DNA of 11,841 nucleotides from NCBI GenBank assembly GCA_002455335.1, contig DKKP01000118.1, forward strand, positions 2,750 to 14,590, in the 5' to 3' direction. Below, one piece after another: positions 1-5,865 of this stretch. Below the pieces are notes generated by a model. It worked only from the letters and a program-made list of their open reading frames with translations, was not told the origin of the DNA and searched no databases. The translations under genes were made by a program, and so were the position numbers. Source of the stretch: Anaerolineales bacterium UBA6663. GTDB taxonomy: Bacteria > Chloroflexota > Anaerolineae > Anaerolineales > UBA6663. Numbering within the stretch: position 1 is the stretch's first letter; each line of letters starts with the position of its first letter.

Positions 1-16
1 GTCTGGCGGCGATGGC

Positions 17-598
17 TCAGGCCTCGCCGAAGAGGCCCTGTGTGCGGGCCGCCTCGAGGCGTGGGGCGAGGTGGGCCCAGAGGGCGGGGCAGCCGGCGCG
101 AATCTGCGGCTCGATGCGACGGACGACTCGTTCGTAGCTGATGCCGTTCTCGCGCCAGCTCTGGCCATGGTTGGCCAGGTTGAGCAATACGGGCATGGCG
201 CGATCGACGGCATTGGCGAAGCGGGCCTCGGGCGTGGCCCCATCCTCGAACTCCTTCCAGAGCGCGAGATACTGCGCGGCCTGGGCTTCGGGCAACAAGC
301 CGAAGATGCGGCGAGCTGCGGCGAGTTCGTCGGCCTTGCGCTCGGGCCAGCCGCCCTCGGCAAAGGCGATGGTGTCGCCTGTGTCGATCTCGCCGACGTC
401 GTGGATCAACAACATGGCGACCACGTGATTGAGGTCGACGCCCGGCTCGGCGTACTCGGCCAGCGACAGCGCCAGGAGCGCGATCTGCCAGCTGTGCTCG
501 GCAGGGTTCTCGAAGCGCTCGAGCCCAATGGGCCGGGTCTTGCGCGTGACTGTCTTGAGTTTCTCGGCCTCGAGGATGAAATCGATGATGGGTTGCAT
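17..598 (-). CDS. HD-domain phosphohydrolase (YfbR/HDDC2-like 5'-nucleotidase type)
   Basis: A 193-aa cytosolic protein of the HD superfamily, most like the COG1896 (YfbR/HDDC2) group, whose characterised members are metal-dependent 5'-deoxynucleotidases acting on dNMPs. The HD metal-site residues are visible: His35 in the AEHSW motif, the His66-Asp67 pair in IHDVGEID, and Asp132 in AVDRAMP. Asp72 and Asp75 lie in the conserved loop after the HD pair. The length matches the family (about 190-200 aa). The start is backed by an AGGGA ribosome site at 605-609, six bases upstream, and by a plausible sigma70-type promoter just beyond it. It appears monocistronic, separated from the PerR gene upstream by a strong terminator. 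The HD assignment is firm; the nucleotide substrate is inferred from the family. Confidence 0.85.
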   Translation of the reverse strand: MQPIIDFILEAEKLKTVTRKTRPIGLERFENPAEHSWQIALLALSLAEYAEPGVDLNHVVAMLLIHDVGEIDTGDTIAFAEGGWPERKADELAAARRIFGLLPEAQAAQYLALWKEFEDGATPEARFANAVDRAMPVLLNLANHGQSWRENGISYERVVRRIEPQIRAGCPALWAHLAPRLEAARTQGLFGEA

Positions 599-620
599 GA
601 AGGTTCCCTGATCGCGGGGT

Positions 621-649
621 ATTGTCTCATCTCGTAGTGTGCGAGTCTA
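621..649 (-). promoter_or_regulatory. Putative sigma70-type promoter of the HD-domain gene
   Basis: On the minus strand a TAGACT -35-like element (644-649) and a GACAAT -10-like element (621-626) are separated by 17 bp. Each matches 4 of 6 consensus bases. Transcription would begin near 614, giving a leader of about 16 nt that carries the AGGGA ribosome site. This is a pattern match only. Confidence 0.4.
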
Positions 650-754
650 CGGGCCGGGGTGCGCGCCGCACCATCCAACCGGGCTATCACGAATCCAAAC
701 GACCGCGGGTGCGCACGATCCTGGGTGCTCGAGGATCGCCTGGAGAGCGATCCA

Positions 755-800
755 AAAGAACACGAACGGCCCGGGTAATTCCGGGCCGTTCGTGTTCTTT
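755..800 (-). terminator. Perfect 20-bp hairpin, intrinsic terminator downstream of perR
   Basis: Bases 755-774 and 781-800 are perfect inverted complements around a six-base GTAATT loop. Read on the minus strand, the stem lies 23 bases past the PerR stop codon, and the transcript continues through a short U-rich stretch (TTCTTTT). Its position between perR and the HD gene fits an intrinsic terminator for perR. A smaller perfect 7-bp hairpin with a 7-base loop lies directly beside it at 733-753. The rest of the 599-823 gap shows only the HD-gene promoter. Confidence 0.8.
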
Positions 801-823
801 CGCACGCCGATGGCGGCCGTGTT

Positions 824-1303
824 TCAGCGTTGGCCGCGGCCGTTGGCCTTCTGGCAGCGCGGACAGACACCATAGTAGGCCAACCCGGCATTGCGTAACT
901 CATACCCCGAGTGCTGGGCCACCCGTCGGGCCAGCCCGGCCAGCGCCCGGTCTTCGACGTCTTCGATCTGTTCGCACTGGACGCACACCAGGTGCACATG
1001 CGGCGAAACATCGGGATCGAAGTGCGCGTTGCCGTTCCCGGCCGAGGCCAGTTCGAGCAACAGCCCGGCATCGACCAGCGTGTTGAGCGTGTTGTAGACA
1101 GTCGCGCGGCTGAGCGTCGGATGGTCGACTCGCAGTTGCTCGAACAGCGCCTGCGCCGTCGGGTGCTGCTTGTTGCCCGCCAACGCCTGGCAAATGGCCG
1201 AACGCTGCGGTGTCAGCCGTAAACCGGCTGCACGCAACGCGCCGAGCATGCTCGCAGCCGAAGTCTCTTCCGTAGACGCCAGTGAACCAGACCTTTTTGC
1301 CAT
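824..1303 (-). CDS. perR: Fur-family peroxide-responsive regulator (PerR type)
   Basis: A 159-aa Fur-superfamily regulator with an N-terminal winged helix (LRLTPQR at residues 28-34, SRATVYNTL at 65-73) and a C-terminal metal-binding and dimerisation domain. All residues matching the B. subtilis PerR metal sites are present. The sensing site is His47 (in HPTA), Asp96, His102, His104 and Asp115. The structural zinc site is Cys107/Cys110 plus Cys147/Cys150. Asp at position 115, rather than the Glu common in Fur, favours a peroxide sensor, as does its divergent neighbour, a cytochrome c peroxidase. The start is set at 1303 because the next in-frame ATG upstream (1330) lies inside a perfect TATAAT box and could not be in the transcript. 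PerR proteins repress peroxide-defence genes until Fe-catalysed histidine oxidation. A Fur or Zur role cannot be fully excluded. Confidence 0.85.
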   Translation of the reverse strand: MAKRSGSLASTEETSAASMLGALRAAGLRLTPQRSAICQALAGNKQHPTAQALFEQLRVDHPTLSRATVYNTLNTLVDAGLLLELASAGNGNAHFDPDVSPHVHLVCVQCEQIEDVEDRALAGLARRVAQHSGYELRNAGLAYYGVCPRCQKANGRGQR

Positions 1304-1328
1304 GATTTCACTTATTCCCAATGTGCGC

Positions 1329-1334
1329 ATTATA
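1329..1334 (-). promoter_or_regulatory. Perfect -10 box of the perR promoter
   Basis: TATAAT on the minus strand at 1334-1329 lies 25 bases upstream of the chosen perR ATG. This predicts a transcript start near 1322 and a leader of about 19 nt. No good -35 match occurs at 16-18 bp. The box overlaps the upstream in-frame ATG (1330-1328), which decides the start choice for perR. Confidence 0.6.
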
Positions 1335-1403
1335 GACCGCTTTCTCGACCGCGCCTACAGGACTTTGTCACCCCCGCCACAGGCGCTTCCTCCCAAACAA
1401 GAA

Positions 1404-1479
1404 CTGTTCCTTATTTAGAACAGATCTCAATTTAGATTAATTCTAATCTGGCAGCGGAACATCACATGCCCTGGTGATG
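1404..1479. repeat. Three inverted repeats with centres spaced exactly 28 bp
   Basis: Three perfect 6-bp dyads follow one another in the perR-peroxidase intergenic region. CTGTTC/GAACAG has an 8-base spacer (1404-1423, centre 1413.5). AGATTA/TAATCT has a 4-base spacer (1434-1449, centre 1441.5). CATCAC/GTGATG has an 8-base spacer (1460-1479, centre 1469.5). The arms differ in sequence, so if they are operators they would serve different proteins or a variable site. The middle dyad overlaps the PerR-like box. Confidence 0.55.
1432..1446. promoter_or_regulatory. Putative PerR/Fur box
   Basis: TTAGATTAATTCTAA matches the B. subtilis PerR consensus TTATAATNATTATAA at 11 of 14 defined positions and keeps its 7-1-7 layout. 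It lies in an AT-rich island within GC-rich DNA, between the divergent perR and cytochrome c peroxidase genes. It could serve both, as autoregulatory PerR operators do. No convincing peroxidase promoter could be picked; TCTAAT at 1442-1447, overlapping the box, is a weak -10 candidate. Confidence 0.55.
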
Positions 1480-1584
1480 AACTGCACTTCTTGTTGGAGG
1501 GCGCCTTCCTTAGGATCTTCTCAGTCGTCCGTCCATTGGATTCGTTCACATTCACCGACCCAAGAGGAAAGAGGAGCGCTTTTC

Positions 1585-2610
1585 ATGAAACCCAGAGTTG
1601 CGCTTGCGATCGGCCTGACCGCCGTGGGAGGCGTTCTGGCCCTGGCGGCCTGCGCCACGCCGACCCCCACCCCTGAGCCCGAGGTCACGTTCAACATGGC
1701 CATGCTCAGCCAGTTCGGGACGCTGCCCGAGGAAGCCACGCCGACCGGCTATGAGTTGACTCAGGAGATCGTCGACCTCGGCCGCATGTTGTACTACGAG
1801 CCGCGGTTGTCGGTCAACGGGCAGATGAGCTGCAACACCTGCCATCCGCTCAACACCTACGGCATGGATGGTCTGCGGTTCTCGTTCGGCCACGCCGGCG
1901 ACCCGGTCGGCCGTAACTCACCCACGTCGTACAACGCCGCGCTGCACGTCGCCCAGTTCTGGGATGGCCGCGCCGCGGACGTCGAGGCGCAGGCCAAGGG
2001 CCCGATCCTGGCCGGCGGCGAGATGGGCATGCCGAACTCCGATTTCGTCGTGGGCGTGCTGAAGGAGATCCCAGGCTACCTGCCGCTCTTCGAGGCGGCC
2101 TTCCCGGATGACACGGATCCGATCAACTACGACAACGTCGGCACGGCGATCGGCGCGTTCGAGCGCAAGCTGATCACCCCCGGCCGCTTCGACCTTCTCC
2201 TCGCGGGCGACGAGAGCGCGTTCAACGACGCCGAGAAGCGCGGCCTGGCGCTGTTCGTCTCGACCGGCTGCGCCAGCTGCCACACCGGCCCGTTGCTGGG
2301 CGGCACGATGTATGCCAAGCTCGGCGCGGCCGAGAGCTTCGCGGGCTCCGACCTCGGTCGCTTCAACGTGACAGGCGACGAGGCCGACAAGTACGTGTTC
2401 AAGGTGCCTTCGCTGCGCAACATTGGTCAGACAGGCCCGTACTTGCACGACGGCAGCATCCCCACGCTCGAAGACATGGTGCGCATCATGGTCCGCCATC
2501 AGCTCGGCAAAGAGCTGGAAGACAATGAAATCAACGACATGGTGCTCTTCCTGCGCTCGCTGACCGGCGAGGTCCCGGCCGATTACATCGCCCGGCCCGA
2601 ACTGCCGTAA
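1585..2610 (+). CDS. Di-heme bacterial cytochrome c peroxidase, lipoprotein
   Basis: A 341-aa cell-surface or periplasmic enzyme predicted to reduce H2O2 to water with electrons from small c-type cytochromes or cupredoxins. A lipoprotein signal (lipobox LAAC, Cys23) is followed by a TPTPTPEP linker. Two heme motifs follow: CNTCH (83-87, low-potential peroxidatic heme) and CASCH (229-233, electron-transfer heme). Alignment from memory to Pseudomonas CCP shows the key residues: His103 (equivalent of distal His71), Glu146 (catalytic Glu114), Trp126 (bridging Trp94) and Met302 (distal Met275 of the high-potential heme). It therefore looks like a classical reductively activated CCP rather than MauG. 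The start is ATG 1585 with a GAGGAG site at 1571-1576; the 37-codon upstream extension lacks a signal sequence. It is divergent from perR, which fits peroxide-responsive control. Confidence 0.92.
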   Translation: MKPRVALAIGLTAVGGVLALAACATPTPTPEPEVTFNMAMLSQFGTLPEEATPTGYELTQEIVDLGRMLYYEPRLSVNGQMSCNTCHPLNTYGMDGLRFSFGHAGDPVGRNSPTSYNAALHVAQFWDGRAADVEAQAKGPILAGGEMGMPNSDFVVGVLKEIPGYLPLFEAAFPDDTDPINYDNVGTAIGAFERKLITPGRFDLLLAGDESAFNDAEKRGLALFVSTGCASCHTGPLLGGTMYAKLGAAESFAGSDLGRFNVTGDEADKYVFKVPSLRNIGQTGPYLHDGSIPTLEDMVRIMVRHQLGKELEDNEINDMVLFLRSLTGEVPADYIARPELP

Positions 2611-2637
2611 GGCAACCGCCGCGATCGCGTTCGACAA

Positions 2638-2675
2638 AAGCCTCCCGTCTGGCGCCTATGCCGGGCGGGAGGCTT
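2638..2675. terminator. Bidirectional terminator between the peroxidase gene and the membrane operon
   Basis: AAGCCTCCCG (2638-2647) pairs perfectly with CGGGAGGCTT (2666-2675). The inner TCTGGC/GCCGGG continues the helix with two G-U pairs to 16 bp around a GCCTAT loop. On the minus strand the stem is followed by TTTTG, so it is the better terminator for the leftward operon; on the plus strand it lies 27 bases past the peroxidase stop and runs into TTCTGTG. It serves convergent transcription units. Confidence 0.8.
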
Positions 2676-2823
2676 CTGTGTGTTGCGGGCTCGGCCAGAC
2701 CAGGGCTGTTACGGCCCCGCCGACGACTAGCCTGATCGCCATCGCGACAAGGCTATCGGGCGCGACCACGCCACGGTAGCCGATCACCAGAGTCAGAGCC
2801 ACAGTTGCCTCCCACCCGGCCAT
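2656..2823 (-). CDS. Possible small membrane protein, 55 aa, last gene of the leftward operon
   Basis: An ATG at 2823, 18 bases past the stop of the 409-aa membrane protein, opens a 55-codon frame ending in TAG at 2656-2658, inside the loop of the terminator hairpin. The product is hydrophobic: residues about 7-15 form a short apolar stretch, and about 24-43 (SLVAMAIRLVVGGAVTALVW) could span a membrane with one internal Arg. It has no recognisable family. Tight spacing after the upstream gene and a stop just before the terminator stem favour a real gene. The lack of a clear Shine-Dalgarno sequence, the small size and the GC-rich context, which opens many frames, argue against it. Confidence 0.3.
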   Translation of the reverse strand: MAGWEATVALTLVIGYRGVVAPDSLVAMAIRLVVGGAVTALVWPSPQHTEASRPA

Positions 2824-2841
2824 GGCCGATCACGTACACTG

Positions 2842-4071
2842 TCAATCGCCCGGGGCCGCGACGCCTTCACCGATCTCGACAACTGAGACTTCCGACTCGG
2901 GTTCACGCACCAGCCGCAAAAGCTGCGCGACGAGCGGCAACAACGCGACCACCCAGGCCAGATAGGCGCCGCCGCGCAACACACCCTGGTAGTCCTTGAC
3001 GAAGATGCTCACCCACAGCAGCACACTGCCAATATGCAACGCGGCAAGGCTGACCCAGCTGCCACCCAGGGCCGCCACCCGGCCCGGCCGCAGCCAGCGT
3101 GCAAACCCATAGGGGATGAGAGCCAGACCAAACTGCAGCACCCAGCCGTAGATCAGAGCCTGCGGCGCGTTTTGCTCGATGCCGGCGCCCGGGAAGCCCG
3201 GCACATCAAGCAGGATGAGCGGTGCCACAAGCACGGGCGCGATGATCCAGATATAGGCCGAGACGAGGTGCCAGATCCCCGGCCCCCAACTGGCCCGCTC
3301 ACGCTGGATCGGGGCGATCATGTTCGCCAACAACCAGCCTGTCGCGCCGAGATGCAGCACGATGCCAGGCACCGAGAGCAGCTCGTTTTTCACCCACGGC
3401 CCAAGCACGAGCAACAGCGCGCCGGCCGTCATCATCCAGAAGATGGCCGTGAACGAACGCGGCCGAGCCATCGGCCGCCCGGCAAAGCCGGGATAGAGAT
3501 CGACCATCAGCCCGGCGAAAGTCAACGACAGAAAGCCCCAGTTGTTGGCGTGGATGTGGACCTCGATCGGGACCTGGATCGCCAATATCGGCCCCCACCC
3601 CAACCAGAGGCCGGTGCCAACGATGATCCCCAGCAGGAGATAGCTCAGACCGGCCAGATAGAAGCGAAGCCCCGTCGGGGCATCCGGCGTCTCGCGCCGG
3701 GGTGCGCGCAGCCCATACAGCTGCGCCAGCAGCAGCCCAACGGCGACGAAGACGGCCGTCCCGCCGATGAAGATCAACCAGCCGTTTACCAGCGGTATCC
3801 CGATCAGCAGGATCAGCAGACCGGCGTTGAGCGTCAACCAGATATCCCAGCGCGTGGCCGGTCGCGGCCGACCCGAGCGCGCCGCCACGATCATCGGCGC
3901 CAGACCGAAGATCGTCTCAGTGAGCAGACCGAGGCTGATGAAGTGCACGCGCAGCCAGCGTAACCCGTTGAACCAGGGCATCAGGCCCCAACTCGAGAAC
4001 GACGAATCCAGCGCCGCAAGCACGGCCATCAGCGCGAATAGCAGAACCATGATGACATAGGGCTGAGTCAT
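2842..4071 (-). CDS. Polytopic membrane protein with helix histidines, NnrS/heme-copper-oxidase-like
   Basis: A 409-aa integral membrane protein with about 12 predicted helices and a short charged C-terminal tail. Histidines sit within or beside helices: His43 (RVHFISLG), His172 and His174 (EVHIHANNWGFLSL), His240 (VLHLGATGW), His268 (WHLVSAY) and His346 (ALHIGS). This layout recalls NnrS and other proteins distantly related to heme-copper oxidase subunit I, which bind heme and/or copper. The CuB signatures of true oxidases and NO reductases (HPEVY, paired HH) are absent, so I do not call it an oxidase. Its start overlaps the stop of the upstream 144-aa gene by four bases (ATGA), so the two are translationally coupled and probably form one complex. 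NO or nitrite stress is a context guess only. Confidence 0.6.
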   Translation of the reverse strand: MTQPYVIMVLLFALMAVLAALDSSFSSWGLMPWFNGLRWLRVHFISLGLLTETIFGLAPMIVAARSGRPRPATRWDIWLTLNAGLLILLIGIPLVNGWLIFIGGTAVFVAVGLLLAQLYGLRAPRRETPDAPTGLRFYLAGLSYLLLGIIVGTGLWLGWGPILAIQVPIEVHIHANNWGFLSLTFAGLMVDLYPGFAGRPMARPRSFTAIFWMMTAGALLLVLGPWVKNELLSVPGIVLHLGATGWLLANMIAPIQRERASWGPGIWHLVSAYIWIIAPVLVAPLILLDVPGFPGAGIEQNAPQALIYGWVLQFGLALIPYGFARWLRPGRVAALGGSWVSLAALHIGSVLLWVSIFVKDYQGVLRGGAYLAWVVALLPLVAQLLRLVREPESEVSVVEIGEGVAAPGD

Positions 4072-4502
4072 GATCGCCGTCCTTCGGGTGTCAGACGCAT
4101 CTGAACGACGCCCACGCCCAGTGCGATGGTGGCCGCCAGGATCGAGAGCCCACCGACGAGCACCAGGTAGAACGGGATCCCCAGATACACCTCACCCAGG
4201 ATCCCGAGCGGCATGAGCAAGCCGGCCAGCGCCAGCCAGGACGCCCAGCGCGCCAGGCCCGGCTTGATGAGCAGTCTGAGCAGAAGGAAACCAAACACGA
4301 TGTTCAGAAACGAAAAAAGGTTGCCGTGCACGTGCGCCAGACGGGCCTCGAAGTGTGGGCTGACGTTATAGCCCTCGATCCAGGCGAGCTTATCCGGCGC
4401 GAAATCGCGCAGATAGATCAGAACGAAGCCGTAGACCATGAAGCCGGCCATCAGCCAGAGGCCGACGCCGATGTTCCACTTGCCGATACCTGTATGGTTC
4501 AT
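4068..4502 (-). CDS. Four-helix membrane protein with HxxxxxxHxH cluster
   Basis: A 144-aa membrane protein with four predicted helices at roughly residues 12-31, 55-76, 84-103 and 106-129. Its most distinctive part is PHFEARLAHVHGNLFSFLN, with His50, His57 and His59 at the entry of helix 2. That could supply axial heme or metal ligands. I do not recognise a named family. ATG 4502 is chosen because GGAG lies eight bases upstream and the preceding in-frame residues are polar and Arg-rich, with no membrane character. It follows the PRC-barrel gene by 31 bases and overlaps the 409-aa membrane gene by four, so it is the middle of a tight operon and likely the small subunit of a two-protein membrane complex. 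Confidence 0.65.
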   Translation of the reverse strand: MNHTGIGKWNIGVGLWLMAGFMVYGFVLIYLRDFAPDKLAWIEGYNVSPHFEARLAHVHGNLFSFLNIVFGFLLLRLLIKPGLARWASWLALAGLLMPLGILGEVYLGIPFYLVLVGGLSILAATIALGVGVVQMRLTPEGRRS

Positions 4503-4533
4503 GTCGATGTCTCCGAACGGGAATGGCCCGTCT

Positions 4534-4893
4534 CTACAGGGCTGTGCGGCGCGCGCCTGATTCGTGCGCCGGCAATTGGTTGACCTGGTCAGACGAGATG
4601 TGCAACGCAACGCGGTCCTCGGTCACGCGCGCGATCAGTGCCGGCGCCACCTTCCGATACTCAGGCATGGGCCCAAGGCGCTGCAACAACACGCATCTGA
4701 TCCGGCGCGCGGCGCCGGCGACGAGGACAGCCGCCACCCACCCCACCTCAACGCCATCGCTCGCGACCACGCGCATCGCCCGGTTGATCAGGACCGGCCC
4801 ATCCGCGGGATCGACTTGCAACGAGCCGCTGATCATCAGGCGCGGCCCATCGAACGGCTCACGCGCAGCTGCCTGGAGTGGTTCTTCGATCAT
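4534..4893 (-). CDS. PRC-barrel-like domain protein
   Basis: A 119-aa soluble protein resembling the PRC-barrel superfamily, a small beta-barrel found in photosynthetic reaction-centre H subunits, RimM and many stress proteins. The segment at about residues 33-60 (LINRAMRVVASDGVEVGWVAAVLV) has the typical 'G..V...DG..VG.V..V' beta pattern. The later MPEYRKVAPALIARV...ISSDQVNQLPAHE portion matches the C-terminal style of stand-alone PRC-barrel proteins in environmental bacteria. It lacks a signal peptide and membrane segment. It is the first gene of the leftward operon with the two His-bearing membrane proteins, so it may be a cytoplasmic peripheral subunit. An AAGGA site lies upstream. The 237-base gap to the Crp/Fnr gene (4894-5130) showed no clear promoter for this operon. 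Confidence 0.65.
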   Translation of the reverse strand: MIEEPLQAAAREPFDGPRLMISGSLQVDPADGPVLINRAMRVVASDGVEVGWVAAVLVAGAARRIRCVLLQRLGPMPEYRKVAPALIARVTEDRVALHISSDQVNQLPAHESGARRTAL

Positions 4894-5117
4894 CGGCCAT
4901 TCCTTGTGCGGGCTCTGTTCGTCTGAAATGCCGAGCCGTCGGGCAGAACGTCAGATACAGCCTAGCGTGGCGCCGACGACCCGTCGACGACTCAAGTCGG
5001 ATTCGCGAAGCGGCGTGTGCAAGCACGAGTTGATCCTGTTGGCAAACGCCTGCGAGTAGGGGCGCACGGCCGTGCACACCCCAGTGGCGATGCTGTTCGG
5101 ATCCGCCGTCGTGTCGC

Positions 5118-5123
5118 TATAAT
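5118..5123 (+). promoter_or_regulatory. Perfect -10 box giving a predicted leaderless mRNA
   Basis: TATAAT ends seven bases before the ATG at 5131, so the normal initiation distance puts the first transcribed base at or next to the A of the start codon. No Shine-Dalgarno sequence fits in between. The best -35 candidate, TTCGGA (5096-5101, 16-bp spacer), is weak, so the promoter may need an activator. Confidence 0.6.
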
Positions 5124-5130
5124 CCAGCCC

Positions 5131-5814
5131 ATGTCGGAACCCCCCTCAGCCGCAGATCTTGTCGCGCAACTCAAAACCAACAGCTTCTTCCTGGGGCTGT
5201 CCGACGACGTCCTGCGCGAGTTGGCCGATCAGGCGCTCTGGCGTAGCTATGATCCCGGTGAGATGGTGTTTCTCGAAGGCGAGCCCGCGCTCGGGTTGTA
5301 TGTGCTGCACACAGGCTGGCTCAAGATCGTCAAGATCTCGGCCGATGGGCGCGAGCAGGTGCTACGATTTCTGGAGCCCGGTGAGGCCTTCAACGCCCTG
5401 GCGCTGTTCGCGGATCGACCGAACTCAGCGACCGCGATCGCGCTCGAGCCGGTGGGGGTGTGGTTGCTCAGACGAGAAGCTGTGGTCCGATTGCTCCGCC
5501 AGACCCCCGACTTCGCCGAGCGCCTGCTCGAGTCGATGGCCGGCCATCTTGTGTCGTTGGTGCGGCTCGTCGAGGACCTCTCGCTACGCCCGGTGACCGG
5601 GCGTCTGGCGCGCTTGATCCTGACCCAAAGCGAGGGCGATGTGCTGATACGGCCGCGCTGGTACACACAGGCCGAGCTGGCGGCACAGCTCGGCACGGTG
5701 CCCGACGTCATTCAGCGCGCACTCAACGGGCTCTCCGGCAGCGGCGTCATCGCCGTCGAACGCGGTCGGATCCTGATCCTCGATCGCGTCGCGCTGGAGA
5801 AGGCCGCTGCCTGA
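5131..5814 (+). CDS. Crp/Fnr-family transcription regulator without cysteines
   Basis: A 227-aa two-domain regulator. The N-terminal cyclic-nucleotide-binding-like beta-roll spans about residues 12-125 (FFLGLSDDVLREL, YDPGEMVFLEGEP, LYVLHTGWLKIVK, FLEPGEAFNALALF). A long dimerisation helix (130-155) and a winged helix (about 178-225, YTQAELAAQLGTVPDVIQRALNGL) follow. There is no cysteine at all, which excludes an FNR-type iron-sulfur sensor. Heme (as in Dnr/NnrR NO sensors) or a small ligand remains possible. The recognition helix carries Pro-Asp...Gln-Arg where Crp has Arg-Glu...Gly-Arg, so its DNA site may deviate. ATG 5131 is preferred over the longer frame from 5017 because of the perfect -10 box just upstream and the domain start. 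It is divergent from the PRC/membrane operon and may also act on nirS. Confidence 0.88.
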   Translation: MSEPPSAADLVAQLKTNSFFLGLSDDVLRELADQALWRSYDPGEMVFLEGEPALGLYVLHTGWLKIVKISADGREQVLRFLEPGEAFNALALFADRPNSATAIALEPVGVWLLRREAVVRLLRQTPDFAERLLESMAGHLVSLVRLVEDLSLRPVTGRLARLILTQSEGDVLIRPRWYTQAELAAQLGTVPDVIQRALNGLSGSGVIAVERGRILILDRVALEKAAA

Positions 5815-5865
5815 GGCAAGGGCCAAAGTAAGTGTGGGCCGAACGGCCGGTCGGGCCATCATCAC

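Noticed and set aside
1918..2637. Minus-strand frame of 239 codons opposite the peroxidase gene
   Set aside because: The plus strand encodes a peroxidase with every heme and catalytic residue; this frame has no recognisable domain.
2817..2828. Perfect 12-bp palindrome CGGCCATGGCCG
   Set aside because: It is short, unspaced and overlaps a possible start codon; there is no second copy or promoter context to support an operator.
3034..3963. Plus-strand frame of 309 codons opposite the 409-aa membrane protein
   Set aside because: Its composition is extremely Arg/Gln/Pro/Asp-rich and lacks any fold pattern, while the opposite strand gives a coherent polytopic membrane protein.
5014..5027. CGTG-N6-CACG dyad upstream of the Crp/Fnr gene as an autoregulatory site
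   Set aside because: It has only four-base arms, matches Crp or Fnr consensus poorly, lies about 100 bp from the -10 box and is easily expected by chance in GC-rich DNA.
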